Assembly (NCBI RefSeq): GCF_020382885.2
Contig: NC_058504.1
Location: 7,554,519-7,618,518, forward strand
Reading direction: 5' to 3'
DNA length: 64,000 nucleotides
From: Scatophagus argus
Lineage: Eukaryota; Chordata; Actinopteri; Scatophagidae
Positions 20,301 through 33,974 of the stretch are shown in pieces. Every line of letters starts with the position of its first letter. Position 1 is the first letter of the stretch. The notes beneath the pieces are model-generated. The model ran no database searches, was not told the origin of the DNA, and saw only the letters and a list, made by a program, of their open reading frames with translations. A program made the position numbers and the translations under genes.

Positions 20301-22331
20301 ATACACTGCATATTATTCATAATGCAGCCAAAAGACTTGTAACTATGAGGAAAAACTAGTACATACTCTCTCCTTCCACCTAGTGAAATAACTGAAATTA
20401 AAGTATGTCTTTTTTTCTTCTTAAGTCTATCTGAACCCCCCCTCCCCCCTTTGATGTCTACGGAGGAATTATGGTATTAAGAGCACATTCACACCCAAAA
20501 ACTCAGTGCCTCTTTTCTACTTAACACTCACATAGTCGGCCAGTTTCTTGATGCCCCCCGGGAATCTTTTGGGGTCTGCCTGCAGGCGGCCCTGGGCATT
20601 GCGCTGGTATGAGGGCCAGCAATCATCGATGCAGACATACTCGTAGCCGGCCTCTTTCCATCCCTCCTTCGCCATCACGTCTGCCATCTGCATGTACAGA
20701 CCCTCACTGCCAGGGCAACAGGAGGAGACAGGCGGGGCTGATACTATCAGTTAGATGCCAGTGCTCAATGTCACATGCGAGAGCAATATGGCAGACAAAA
20801 AAAATGTGCTGTTTTCATAAAAATAAATGTTTTCTCTTGTTTGTTGTCAACAAACAGGCTGACATTTGGTAGTCTAAACCATTTGTTGTCCAGTGCTTCC
20901 TGCTGTCCACAAGAAGTGAGGCATTTTTATTTGTCACTAATCAGCACGGAGGTCCTGAAAATAAAACAGAGGATCTTGCTGCACTTCTGAAGTGCTCTGT
21001 ATTCAACAAAAAAAAAAAATGGAGACTTGACTAACTTGTAATTATGACTAAAGCTGCAGCAGCAATCAGTAGCTGGTTAACTGTTAGTAATTATTGTTGT
21101 AATTCTTTTTTTAAGCAGAGCAAGCATTGTGAGACGTTTGCTGGTTCGCTGATTTTCTGTCTCCTCCGAAAGTAAACTGTGAACCAATTATCTGGAGATG
21201 CCACTTTTGTCTAATTTGATCAGTTACTCAAGAAAATGATCGGCAGATTAATCGATAATATAAATAATAATTACTTGCAGCCCCAATTATCACGTACGAC
21301 TGGACTGGCAGTAACCTCAGGTTAATCAAATGACCGAAATAAGTGGCAGTTTGATACCGAAAGTCATCGTTTGTTGCAGCCCTTTGCAGCTTATCCTGTG
21401 TTTATCCTTTCTCTGTCATTTTTCTCTTTTAAACCTTTTCTCAATTAACCTTGTCCATGCCTCCACATTACCATACTACCTAACAGATTACTTGTTTATT
21501 TCCTGTGGTATGTGTTCACACTGTTATGTTCCTTGTTTACAAAGTACTTTGGAAATTTAAGTTATTACATTGACATCAATATCTCACAGTGCCTCAAACC
21601 AAAGCGCAAACAAAGGCAGATTAAATCAGGAGGGGCCATTATTGCTCTCCTATCTTATCACATGCCTCCTGCTTTAACAATCACGTGTCTCTGATCTGAT
21701 TTATTTTCCTTTCCTTCTGGGACCGCTTCTCAATCCTGAAATAAAGATCTCACACAAGACACACAATTATGTTATAACAAAGAAACAACGTCATGACTGT
21801 TGCACGTGATCATGTAATGAATTTGTGGTTCTAATCACGAGACAAGTCATTATAACAACAAAGTTTAGGCCTTTTTTTTCCCCAGGAAATTATTGTTAGT
21901 GTTTATGTAGCAACGTTTTCCTTTTTGGTTTCAAACTGCGTCACTTCCTGTAGTGAGGTGGGGTTGGGGGGGGAGGATCTGGCGTGGCTTCCCAAACATA
22001 ACCGTGCATTTCAGAGCGTTCACACATGTTGAATCACTTTCATGTGATATAAGAACCAATGATTCATAAATGAGGTGTGTGAAGGAGCAGCGGGAGGAGG
22101 AACTGAAGCATGTCTGGTAGAAGAACGTGGGCACAAACAGTAAGACCTGAGCACCCATGTTGTCGCTTACCTGATGCAGTTATTTGGATCCTTGTCACAG
22201 TCTGTATTACACATGAATCTCTCCCAGTGCAACCAGCCCATAGTGGGTTTCAGCGCCAGCCCATTGTCCAGCGCTTCAGCAGCACGGCTGGTGAAACCGC
22301 TGAACGCGAGGAGAAACACGGCGCCGTACAT
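17333..22331 (-). CDS. gla: gla, lysosomal alpha-galactosidase A (complete, 7 exons)
   Basis: Glycoside hydrolase family 27 enzyme that removes terminal alpha-galactose from globotriaosylceramide and other glycans in the lysosome (deficient in Fabry disease). Exons: 22331-22171, 20706-20532, 19741-19567, 19389-19298, 18814-18653, 17988-17791, 17665-17333 (stop TAG). Frame holds throughout, for 431 residues (human 429), and five of seven exon sizes that I can recall match human. The start at 22331 gives a signal peptide ([10 protein letters not shown]...) before [21 protein letters not shown]. Active-site residues are visible: CIDDCW, the nucleophile Asp in LLKFDGC, and the acid/base Asp in GGWNDPDM. 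N-glycosylation sites LNKT and PNYT are kept; the human N139 sequon is changed to KNTC, and a new NVT occurs near the C-terminus. The C-terminal tail (KLHWKDTSV...) differs from human. Confidence 0.96.
18215..18490. repeat. Percomorph dispersed repeat (GCTTAGCTTAGC family), copy 2, in a gla intron
   Basis: Contains TTAGCTTAGCACAAAGACTGG, GCCTAGCCTGGCTCCATCCAAAGGTAGC, AAAATCCACCCGTCAGCACCT and a right end AGAAAGCAAATAAG. Same family as 6262-6825 and 46660-46962. Confidence 0.65.
18957..19040. repeat. Fragment of a fish ATTAATCGATTA-type dispersed repeat in a gla intron
   Basis: TTAATTGATTAATCTACCAATTATTTTCTCAATTAA followed by GTCAGAAAATAATGAG matches the interior of a repeat common in fish. 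A second, end-to-end copy lies at 21050-21286. Confidence 0.5.
19820..19834 (+). promoter_or_regulatory. CTCF-like motif in gla intron 2
   Basis: CCAGCAGGTGGCGGT fits every position of the core CCASYAGRKGGCRSY. It has the same orientation as the motif at 14131-14145, and the two bracket rpl36a and the 3' half of gla. Some fish repeats carry similar sequence, so the origin may be a transposon. Confidence 0.45.
21050..21286. repeat. MITE-like dispersed repeat with inverted GCTGCA ends in gla intron 1
   Basis: Begins AAAGCTGCAGCAGCAATCAG and ends GATTAATCGATAAT ... ACTTGCAGCCCCA. The two ends are inverted (GGGGCTGCAAGTAAT versus AAGCTGCAGCAGCAAT). No ORF. Confidence 0.55.
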
Positions 22332-22439
22332 GTCATCTGCTTTTACACTCGACGCCTCTCGCACAGAAACACCAAGAAGCCACTGTAATTGCACTGGGCT
22401 TTATTTCCTCGTGCAGAACGCCTTCAGCCCGCCTCCCCC

Positions 22440-22500
22440 TGAATGAATGACGTAAATGCGAGCCAATAAAATTTAAATGCGCCTGTAACTGTCCAATGGC
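22440..22500. promoter_or_regulatory. gla: Presumed gla promoter with CRE-like and two CCAAT motifs
   Basis: Upstream of the gla ATG lie TGACGTAA (22448-22455, CRE-like) and CCAAT at 22463-22467 and 22493-22497. They cluster 115-170 bases from the start codon, as expected for a housekeeping lysosomal gene. Confidence 0.4.
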
Positions 22501-25500
22501 GTTTAGCGCAGATTATTTTACCTTAAACTAGGAAGCCCCAAGGTTTAGGTGAAAACAGGAGCAGTCAGCTGACACGACCAGGTTGTTATGACTTATGATG
22601 TGCTGTAACAGTGAAACGACTAAGACAACAGCACAAATGACAACGGTTTCCATCCAGATTCTGGTCCAGATTCAGTCGCCCCTTGTTGCTAAGGCAACGA
22701 CAACAATAAGGCAACACTGAACACAGAGAAAAAATGAAGTTTTTAAAGGAGCTTTATTTTGACATCAGAATTTCCCGAAACTTATTGTGCAACACCCTGG
22801 GGTGGCCTGCTATCATGCTGAAGTGAAACTGGTCACTGGTAACAGAGCGTTTTCTTTCAATTGCACTCTGAATTCAGAGAACAAATTTGACAATATGATT
22901 TATTTATTCGTTCATTCATTTATTCAGTTATTGTATTTAATTAATGATTGAATGTAATTTTGCCTGGTTTGTCGGACACTGCTTTTATTGTGAAATCGGT
23001 TCGAACTCGCTATTACCATAGTGTCTCATATACGGAGGCACTTGAAAACATTGGGGAGGCTGGCTTGACCGCGTTTTGGAATCGCAGGCTGGCTTGATGG
23101 CAATTGTGTGCTGACTCTAGCTTTATATTTCTGTATTGATCTAACTCTTAGCGTGAACTATTTGTTCAAGCTGCCTGGGGGGCCATAGGGCAAAAAATGA
23201 GCGGCTGTGCCTGTGAAAACCATTTATCTCCAAAGTGTCGACGAGCTAAGAAGAACAACCCTGTTTTCAGCTTTGTGGCAATGCTTTGTAGCTAAGAAAT
23301 TAGGAGGATTGGTTTAAAGCATAAAGGAACAGTTCATCCTAGTTTATCTAAAACATTCCAATCACCCATTTTGTGTGCCCAGATTGTCTGAGGGGGAAGG
23401 GAGAATAAAAATAAACAGGACACAAGCTGAATGTGGTGGGGCACTTGGCATGAAGAAAGTCATAGTGCATTTATGGTAAAACAGTTATAAAACTTGGTTA
23501 AAATTAAAGCTGTTTCATCACATGGCTCAGATGTTACAACTACTACGCCTCTGTGAGAAACACACACACAAATATTATCTTTTTTTAACCATTTTGAACC
23601 ACATGGAAGCTAATTAATTTCCTAGCATGTGGGGCAGCTTTTCTCCAGCCTGTAGAAGGCACTTTATCATGTTGTCTTACATATTGGGCCACCCTTAAAG
23701 GCATATGTTTACAGTGAAGGCGTCCAAGAGGGCACTTTTGCTTTTTTTCTTTTCCAGACATGGGGACATCAGGGGACGACACGGTAAACCTGTGGCTTTG
23801 GAGGCCCCTGGAGGTCTGGGTCCCTGTGGCAGCTGTCTGCACTGTCCAGATGGTATCCAGCCTTGCTCAGAGCTACAGATAAAAACCTTAATAGTCCTCC
23901 TGAAAGCAGCGTGCTGTAGTATTTTTTTCATGTGGACGTTTAAGAGTAAACTGAGAGAATAAATTGTGGTCCAGATAAACTCAGGTTTTCTGAGATTTCC
24001 AATCACAAGTGACAAGCCAGCAGATCTCTATCTCTATTTGTTTTTGCTTTCCAATAGATAATGAGAATGAAAGACAATTAAAGGCAATTTGTTCCCTGAG
24101 GAGCCTTGCTAATCAAAAACACCACACACACTGTCAGCAGTAACGTAGGGCTATGTACATATAGACATTGCATCAAGCTTTTTATTAACTCTGCATACAA
24201 GACACTAATTTGTGTGGTGCAGATGTTAAGTAAATTGCAGATGAGTTTCTTGATTCAGCTGTAAATGGACATCCCACCACCAAGCCAAATTAATCCTGGA
24301 CATTTTTCCTTGTGAAATTGTCAGAGATCTTCCCACTCACGCAGAGAGAGTGATGAGTTTCGTTTTCACGGAAATACTCTGCCATTTTGTTGAAAGGAGG
24401 AGACAGCTGGAAATTTGTTGTTTGCTAATCTGCTATTTGATTTTCTACAGAGGCACAAAGGAGTTGAAACTTTGCAGAGGTGGCATCAACAGACTGCCTC
24501 AGTGAAACCTCCCTGTGATCTTGCTCCTGACGGTCTGTGATTGCCGTGAATGACTCATTGTGTTCAGATATTGAGAGGAGGCAGCAACCATGAGTTGGCA
24601 CAACCCTAGATTATGATAATAATCCGCATCCCCACTGCTGGCTGTATGTAAAATGGGAGTGTTAATGAACACAAAACCTGACCTTTCAGCGAAATGTCAA
24701 GGGTGTCTATTTGAACCCTAAACATTATCAGAGGCTTTACCCAGGGACAGGTCTGATACAAACAATTTGTCACTTGCTACAGTTCATATCAGTGCCAGTG
24801 AGCAAAGGCGTCGAGGCTCTAAATGTCAGATTTCAATTTGACTCACCCCCCCCTACTGATGGATGGACCAATCCAGCTCACTTGAATGCATAGTTTTGTC
24901 TTTGCAAAAAATAGGACCTTGCCCACTGTTGTAATAGACTGTTTTTTTGTTTGTTTGTTTGTTTGTTTTCCACAGTGCTGCTTAAAGAGCAGTGTACCTC
25001 TATCTGTACAGTACTTAACTGAGATTGTTGACAGATGGGCAACCCGTGCTTTCTGTCTGACTTATGGCTCCCCAGAGCTTGGACGCCAATCCATCATGTC
25101 CCTTTCTTTGCCAGTGTCACATAATTGAAGAGACTGTCATGGCTGACTTATGTTGTCAACTTTGTTATGAAGTGTAGGGGGATAAAATGCAAGAAAGCTG
25201 TGATAGCACCAAGGAGTTACATTATTGTATTGATCCACAGGGACAGGTGGCAGCATGAGCAAATGTCATTACAAAGTTGCGGCTCTGTAAAGGCAACAAC
25301 TATCACTATATGGCTTCAAATCATTTATTTTCCTATAATTAGCTGCTTAAATTGTTTATGTGACTGTCACAGGGGAAGGAGCCTATAAGTGCTGATGGTG
25401 CGACTTTAATTAGGGTCTCGTTGAACTGAGAAACTGAGAAATGGCTTTTGGTAATGAGCTACGATATGACATGTAAATTACTTTTTAATTAATGATATTT

Positions 25501-28500
25501 TTGAGTGTGGTTGATTTTTTTGCTCTTAATATTTCTGTATAGTACAAGTCATGAGTTGAAGATTAATTTAAATTCTCTTATTTAGGGTGTCATGAGAGCA
25601 AACTTAAAACTTAGCTTAATTTAAATAAATTTTCACGCTAATTATCTTTAACTATCTAACTATTTCTAAGAGATATCTCAAAAATGGCTTTATAGATTTA
25701 TTTACATGTTTTCCAAGATGTCTGTAAAGAAACCGCAAATATTTCAAAACTATTTTATCATTTATTGCAACAGAACTTACATCTAGAGGCAATTTGTTTG
25801 GTTAATTTTGCCTTAATATGACAGTGGATTGATGAGAAGGGAAGAAAGGGGAGAGGAATGACAGGCAAGATTCAGAATATTAATGTTACAAACATACTGG
25901 TATGCAGCTTAAACGCTCTACCTCCAGACAACCCGTATAGAATTTTGATGTAATATTTTGTCAGATTTTTAATTTAAGACATCTCTTATTACACTGCGAC
26001 TGAGAATGAACCATCAGGTTGTATTGGGGATTTAAAACTGAATTGTAGATATCCATAATTAGATTCTCAGTGGTTCATTCTTACATGTCAAATAGTAATT
26101 AGAAAGTCATGAATGTAGTGTGCCTGTCAATACCCTCAATCTTATCTATGGTATTGGAACCCACTTGACCTAGTTTTATTTTTATTATTATTTACAGGTT
26201 ATTTAATTTTATTTTACTACATGCTCACAGATGGGAAGCATGTAGTGCAATGAGATATTTCCCAGCTCTTTGTGATTTAGATGTGATCTCTATGAATTCC
26301 CACAAGGGGACAACACAGTTGTGTTGCATGAACAACACCACTCATGGTGCAGTAGCTGCATGTTCTTTATTCAGAAGACAGTTTTTCTCCTTAGTGGTGC
26401 TCTGTCTGTCTCTGTTGAATCATTTGAGCTTGCACTGGACACATAAACAGTAAGAAAATTAATTTTCCTTCCAATGTAGAATTTAACTTCACTCTAGTTT
26501 CTGCTACTTTGCAGTTCCCCTGCAGATTTTTAGGCTCCATACGGGGGGGAGGTGAGTCATTTTTATCAATACACCGTAGATGATGAATAATGCTTTATTC
26601 ACTGCCTTACAGCTGAGGGGTTTAATCGAAAAAAGCACCCCTGCTCCTCTTGTTTGTTCTTTTCAAATATATTTACTATTTAAGCGTCATGATTTTTCTG
26701 AGAGAAAAAAAGAGAACCTTCATTATGTTCTGTTCTCATGCCCAGTCACTGCATCAAACATTTGTCACATTTCTGTCCTCGAAATGATATGCCTAGTTAT
26801 GATTTTACTCTCTTGCCCGTGCATAAATCCTGTTCAGTAAGAGGCTTCCAGTGATCACATCTGAAATATTATTACTAATGATCAGCTAGCCCAGCATAAA
26901 GAGTACACAGCCTCAGCAGACGCTACTTCAGAATATATTTTAAGAAAATCAATTTTAATAGCGTAATCAATACACGAGTCAGTTTGTAGTCCTTAAAAAG
27001 TCAGGGATTACACAAAGACTGACCTTCGCTATGACTGCTGTAACAAAAGCAGCAATGAACCTGCCAGGACTAATCCTTTGACCTGATGATGCACATTCTC
27101 TACAATAATTAGATATGTGTGCTATAGCTGGTGAACAAATTGCATTGCAAAATCAATAACAAGAAAAGAGGCAGCACATATCTGATAAAATCAATGATTT
27201 GTTCAGTTGAGTATGCAGGACATTTACTCAAGGATATTTTGAGGCTATTTGGCGTCTTTTTCTGTAGCATTTGCTATGTCTTTGCCTATTTAGGTCAAAG
27301 CAGATGGGTAAAATGGCACTTCGGATACAATTTTGCTAAAACTCTCATATGAAACGGTTTACTACTGGAACTTGTTGGATAGCAGATTAATGGGAACCAC
27401 ATGATTACCAAGGCATAGCGAATGAGCAGTGATTGAATTTTAGCCGTACTAACGACATGGTTTTTGGGATTGCAGTGTTGGTCGTTTTGTTGGTCCACCA
27501 TTTTGGTCCACTCTGAAAATATCTTAATACGTCTTGGTGCAGACGTTCATTGTGCATCTGTTGACAGCTTTGGGATGCACCGCATCCATGAAGTTTATTG
27601 CACGTATTCATGTCCACATCGTGATGAATTTGTTTAACTTTGATGATCACTGCATTTTTTACTTAGTACCATAATCAGGTCAAAACTTTAATTTGTCCAG
27701 TATGTGCTAAATTAATCACAGTACTAGTATACAAAACTGTCAACATATTGAACTGTTTCATATTGACTGAATATGTGTGGCATCAGATGCTACTGCCACG
27801 TAAACTTCACAAAAGACGTCAGGATGTTTTTAGATGTACCACTTTTAGGTTTTCGAATGTATTTGAAACCGTTCCACTACTCTTTTTCATTTCCTTTGTG
27901 CACTGCATTGTGGGAGAATAGTGTCCATTAAGAGCGCTCTCAAAATTTGACTGCATTCATTATGCATGTTGGATTTTGTCACTTTTCCAGTGTGAACACA
28001 TGACATCCTAAAAGTCTGCTTAGAATATGTGGAATGGATTTAGATGGCGAGTTTGTTAATATCACCAACTCAACATCAACATGTTAGCAACATGTCAAAC
28101 CAAATATTGGCGTCACAGTTTTCATATTTTTGGGCTTGTTGGTTATTTGGACTTGCTTAGTATATGCCTCCTGTTTCTCTTAACAGTAACTTATTGTCTT
28201 TTTAGTCTTAGTGCAAACACTTTACATTATTGCATTGAATTCCAGTTCCATCCAATTAGTTATAGAGAAATTACACCAAATCACAGCTGAAAACACAACA
28301 ATCATATAAAAAGCTGCTCTTGTATTCTAACACTATTGAGTGAACTTCTGAAAAGCTGAGAGTACGCTTTTAGCCCTACATCACTGCCACTTATTGTGAT
28401 TTACCTCACCAGTTTTGCTGCGTAAGTTCCAGACACACTGACCTTTGTCTGGGTGTTTTCTCCAGTACAGAGTCAATAATATCTGCAGGTTTCTGATGAC

Positions 28501-30110
28501 TGCAAGCTTTTATATTTTACAGAGAGTAGAAAAATATCTGGATATTACACAGAAAGCCTCTTGCCATACATAATATGAGGATGAAATCAACCTTTTTACA
28601 ACTTTGTACTCATCCTTCATGGTTCACGTGTTACATCTGTGTAATGGATGCAGGCCTGACCTTTTCACAAAGAGATAAACCGTGATGCCAAATATGCCCG
28701 CCCCACTGGAGCTTTGAACAGCCAAATCACCAAATCAGCCATGCACCAAGCAGTTTAAAAGCTTACACTTGTACACAGGCATAGACAGGTTTTTAGATGT
28801 TATCTGAAACTAAAGAGTTCATCTTTTAATGTGCTCCATTTTGTAGCTGAGGTACTTCCTGCTGATTCTGAAAGAGTTGAATCAATTTTGTCTTTTTTTT
28901 TCTGTTTAATTTTTCATTTGACTTTGAGAAATTCAGCCTGTGTTTATCTTGAGACATCTTGAGACCTCTGTATTACCTGAAGAAATTATTCTGTATAGGA
29001 GTTCAATATGTCTAAGGTTAGCACAAACCTGCAAATTGATTTCTGTGAGTGGGCTTGCAGCCTGGGGCACATTTTTTATTCTCCCTGCTTCGAGAGGAAA
29101 AACAAATAACTTCACACATACCACTCTACTTCTTTGTTATCACACAAAAATGTATTGTTATATTGCTCTGTTTGGTGATGAAAATAAGCAATAGCCAAAG
29201 GGGAGCAGGTTATCAAGTCCTATTATTCCACCTGGTTATGCAGAAAGTAGTGGAGCCAAGCAAAGTTTGTTGTTCTTTTTCTTTAAAAAAAAGGCAGCAG
29301 GGTTGTATTTCCCCCCTTGGTTAAACTAGTAACGTTATCTTTCATGACAGCAAGAGACCACATGTGACCTTAATGGGCAGAAATACAGATGTAAGCACGA
29401 ATATATATAGGTTCACACAAGAATGGTCCACACAAGAAAACATGATCAGTGGGATGCAGGGTTCGGGATTCTATAAACAGCGTCACCATGGTAACAAGGC
29501 AAGATCACTTTCAGGGTGCTTTCAGGAGATCCCATGATTGCAATTCCATGTCTATGCTCTCATGCCCCCCACACCCCCCATTGTTTACAGGCCTGTGAAA
29601 TCTCTAACATGGTAAAAGGGGGACTTCAGCTCAATGCTCCTGTTACACTTGATTGTTAAGTGTTTCAACACTAGAATCAAATGGCAAAGCCATAATTGGA
29701 TTCAAATGGGATTTTAACCTATTAGAATAATTTTCTGTGTGCTGGAAGATGCAAAAATTTTAATGCTTCCTTCTTTTCATATTAAATGCTAATGAGCAAA
29801 GCCTATTCACAGCTCTTTAATTATCTGACACGGAGATTAAAGGTTGTGACTGCTATTACTCTCAGCAATTTTTTTTTAACAGTGTGTGCATCTATGAAGT
29901 TTTCAGACATTTGTTTTAAAAAGGGCTACTCCCACCTGGTTTGGAAAATTAGAATCCCATTTTAGGATGCGGCATCCTAATTCATCTAATGTGATTAAAT
30001 TGTTTAAAACAGACAAAAACAAAACAGGCATGCACAGACATTTGGCCATTCTTTGAGCTTGAATAACCCCAGTCTGCTTTGTTTTCTCAATCAGAACTGC
30101 AGCATCTATA
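22501..30110. other. Gene-free interval, left part (gla to SINE-like element)
   Basis: I see no exon that I can support on either strand. Contents: a (TTTG)n tract at 24942-24968; long AT-rich stretches with TAATTA-type homeodomain sites, notably 25400-25650 and 29690-29880; and probable decayed repeats around 27800-27960. Open frames here are short, lack conserved motifs and overlap on both strands. Confidence 0.4.
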
Positions 30111-30119
30111 TTGCTTATC

Positions 30120-30412
30120 CCTCAGGGTTGGGGGGCAGCCAATCCCAGCTGATTACAGTTGAGACCTTTGACTGGTCGCCAGTCAATCACGGGGCTGACA
30201 GACAACCACAGGCTCACACCTAGAGGTAATGTACAGTAGCCAATTAACCTAATGGGCATGTTTTTGGGATTGTGGGAGGAAGTACCTGGAGAAAACCCAC
30301 ACAGGCACAGGGAGAACATGCAAACTCCACAGAGAAGGGCCCAGACCAGGATTCGAACCTGGAACCCTCTTGCTATGAGGCGACAGTGCTAACCACTGCA
30401 GCACAGTAAAAG
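30120..30412 (-). repeat. Fish SINE-like element with a tRNA-like head
   Basis: On the minus strand it begins GTGCTGCAGTGGTTAGCACTG (A-box-like), has GGTTCGAATCC (perfect pol III B-box), then a body with GAGTTTGCATGTTCTCCCTG, GGGTTTTCTCC, CCCATTAGGTTAATTGGC and a tail GGGATTGGCTGCCCCCC...GGGATAAGCAATATAGA. This layout is a widespread teleost repeat whose 3' half resembles LINE tails. Its promoter boxes are intact but the body is decayed. Confidence 0.65.
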
Positions 30413-33400
30413 TGTGTTTCCTCTGGTGAAACAGAAAAGGTGTTTAAAAAAAGCTATGCTATTCTCATGAGCTATTATTAACCTCAAATGAGAGTGCAAA
30501 TTGTGTCTGGAAGTCAAAATATACTAATAATGTTACTTACAAATTGAAATCAACAAATAGGCCTTTCAGGTCTTGAGATGGTTAAAGCTTCACTATCTGC
30601 CTTTTTTGGCCACTTGGCGCCAGCAGAACAAACTGTCAGCACAGCACTGGTGTACCATGTTGGTCAGAATGTAAGATGTCTCCACCTTTACCCTCAGCTC
30701 TTTTTGGAAAAATACTTTTCGAAGCTACAGCACAGGGTTGTGGTTTCCCTGAGACACTATTAATCCAAGGAGAAGGGAGCCCTCACACTTGAAGCCTTTT
30801 CACTAGTAGAAGTGAAAAATGAAGTAACAGCATTGAAGCAGAATGTAAATCCTAAAATCCTGTAAATGCAGCTTGTCTTTCAGTCACGTAACTACTTGAA
30901 CACTCTCCTGTCAGGCTCTTTAAGCGAGGGGAGTTATTTTCTCTGACAGTTTGCATTTTTGAGACTGTCTCGTCTGTTTGAGCTCCTCATCATCTGTGAT
31001 TGTGGATTCTTGGCTGCTTGACAGTTGATTCAGTCCACAGTCTGCTTCTGCAATAAAGATGTCAGGAGACACTTTGGGTTTGTTTTCACTTGTCAAATAT
31101 TTATTTCCTCCACGGCAGCAGATCACACCACACAAACCTTCTGAACGTCCTGTATATTAAATTGGGCTAAAGAAACAGTTTTAGTGCTGACTGTTTCTGA
31201 CAGATTCACTATCGCTAGTCAAGCAACATTAAGGCTAATAAAAGCCCAGAGTGCAACACTTTCTATAGGAGCTGGTGTCACAGCAGCACAGGCTTTTCAC
31301 ATCCAGCAGAAAAGGAGCAATTCTGAGTTGTGGGTCTGCCCACCTGGTGAATCTATGTTCAGCAGTCATCATGAATTCACTTTATTTTGGTCTCCAATTA
31401 ACTCCTGGGGATGACATATCTGACACATGAGTTGCTAAATGTAACAATGCACAGTTTCCACCACCTAGGTACTATCTCTCTGTCATTTGTAGCTGGACGT
31501 GTTGTATACAGTGAGTGGTGTGAGCACTCTTTCACTACTGCTGTAGGAAATGACACTGATGAGACAGGTGAGAGTAAAATGTTGTAAAATGTTAAGTGTC
31601 GTGAAGCAAAGCAAAGAGCTGAAAGATGCTGCAGTGCCTCGTATAGTTGAGAGGGGAACCGCAGTGTCAGGTGCCTTGCACATTACACATCTTTGCTGGA
31701 TCCATTGTTAATATAAATTCTGAAATATTGATTGTGAGTAGCAGATATCATGTCTTTTTCATGAAGGAACTACATATTTATGTCTTATTAAAATAAAATG
31801 TCAGCCTCAGTAGCTTTCCCACAAATTTTTCTGACATGTTTTGCTTTGTGTTTAAATTAACTTGGAAGAGGAAATCTTGGTGAATGTGGAAAAGCTTTTA
31901 GCAGTCACAGCAGGATTGAACGCTTGACAAACGGCCTTGGGTAAGGACATTTTATGACACTCAACTATACATTTAATATCTATATATCACGACCAATGTC
32001 AGGGAATGGAAAAATGCAAGTTTGAACATCAATTTTTATGCCTGTGGAGTTAGAATGATACATTGGGTGAGGTGTGTGTAGTGGGGGGTAACTGGATGGG
32101 ACAGACCATTACTCAGCAGGAAGCGGACAGTAAATAAAAGGGTGTGGTAGCACCTGCTGAGCATTCCCCGCAGGGCGTCATTCTTCACGTTTTGATTTCA
32201 CCCAGAGTGTTGTGATGCAAAGCTCAACACAGAGGTAGCAGAGAAAGATGTGATGTTTGTTTTTGCCCCTACAGACGCTGCTCATTAAAATGACAATGGG
32301 AATTTTAGAACAGAGGAAGAGGGAAAAAAAGGTGAGGGAAGAGCACTGGAGCTCAGCTCACGAGTGTTGATCCTGGTGCATCTTCTTCAAACACCAAAGT
32401 CTCTCCACTCCAGCACAAGCATATGGATTGTGCATGTACTCTCTCTCTCTCACACACACACACACCTTCATGCTTCAGCCTCCATAGACTGGTTGCCTCC
32501 CCTCCCTCACATCCCCAGATCTCACAGAATTATTCACTCGTGGCTTCTCAGCAAGCCTTTTGTTTCCAAGGCAACAAGACTTGGTCTAGACAGTCCGTAT
32601 TTTTTAAGGTTCCATGGCCTGATGGACAAAGTTGACATAGTTGAAATAGAAACATTTTTTATTCTTTCCTTGATGCCAAACACGGTAGCGTATGATTTTT
32701 ATTTTCCTTGAGAAATGAATGATTCCCGCTGATTATGCTTAACACAGCACAGTATTGATAGTCATGCATTGTCCCACTTGTTTTGTGATAAATAGCCCTC
32801 TAAAAGGTTCTCCACAGGCATCCTGGCACACTGAAATTTGCATGTGCATGCTCATTCACAGCAAGACTTCTCAATACAATGTGACTCCTCATTTTGAAAA
32901 GACTTGCGATGAGGTCTGATTATTTAAATCCCTGATGTGACACCAGCACGTCAACAATTAGAGGCAGCCGAATCAGAAGCTGGAGAAAAGAGACAAAATG
33001 TGTTAAAACTATGGAGACACAGTCATTTTAATGGAGAAAATGTGCCTGTGAACTATGAATAAACCTGAGTAGTAACAGTGCTGCCCAGCACTGAGCAACT
33101 GTTCCTTGGGTTTCAACCTCACCTGTTTTACCCAGATCAGAATTTGATATATTGAAAAAGTAAAGCAGCTTTCTTGGCTACTGCATATTTGGTAACATAT
33201 CAGTTCTCAACAGCGAACCACAGCGTCAAATGAAACAGGTCATTCATTTCGACAATATACAAAAAATGGTTTAAACCTGAAAGCAGATAGTATGTGCAGT
33301 AACAAAGTCTGCAAAGCCAGTATGACCCTCTGACATGTTTATCTGTCTCTTTGATATACTTTACTCTCTGAACTGCCTCCTCACCAGCTTCGGTAAAGCT

Positions 33401-33970
33401 ATCTCCAAGAGGAACCATTTCAGTAACTTCTGGACATACAATAAGCATACAAAAAAACTTCACTATGATGCATTTAGTGGCTATGGGAAGTGAGGCTGGA
33501 GGTGGGAGTACATGACACTACACTACAGGGAAAAAGAGAGGTCATCATCTTTTATCAGCCTCAGTAGAAAAAGTGGAAGACAAACAGTGGGGGAGCAGCT
33601 ATTAGGACAGCAGGGCTAGACATGGAAGACCCACAACAGCACAGTAATCACATCGCTGCAGGAGATCAGGAAAGCACTGAAAAGCCTCCAGTGTTGCTGT
33701 CACCTCATCATGGATAAGGGATAATGATTTGTGCATGTGATGCACAAACTATAAGGTTTGAACTGAGATGTCGTCGCTGGTGTTGTTGATGTCCATTGTG
33801 TTGGAAAAAAGTCAATGAAGAATGACCAGGTCCTGGCCTTGACATGTAGCTTTGTGCAATCAGGTCCTGAAGCACAAAGTCTGTAAAAATACAAACTTTA
33901 ACACAGTAAAAACGATAACAGAAATCCACATTGTATCTGACACTTGATGGAGAATTAACAATCCCCACAA
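30413..33970. other. Gene-free interval, middle part
   Basis: No supportable exon. A compound (CT)n(CA)n microsatellite lies at 32440-32465. The rest is unique-looking, moderately AT-rich DNA with scattered short open frames that show no protein family. Confidence 0.35.
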
Positions 33971-33974
33971 CTGA

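Noticed and set aside
23585..24015. Overlapping frames of 80-106 residues on both strands
   Set aside because: No conserved motif, no splice context; overlapping frames on both strands suggest chance.
30340..30412. tRNA gene suggested by GGTTCGAATCC and an A-box-like sequence
   Set aside because: The arms do not form a tRNA cloverleaf, and the sequence continues into a known type of fish repeat, so it is a SINE-like head.
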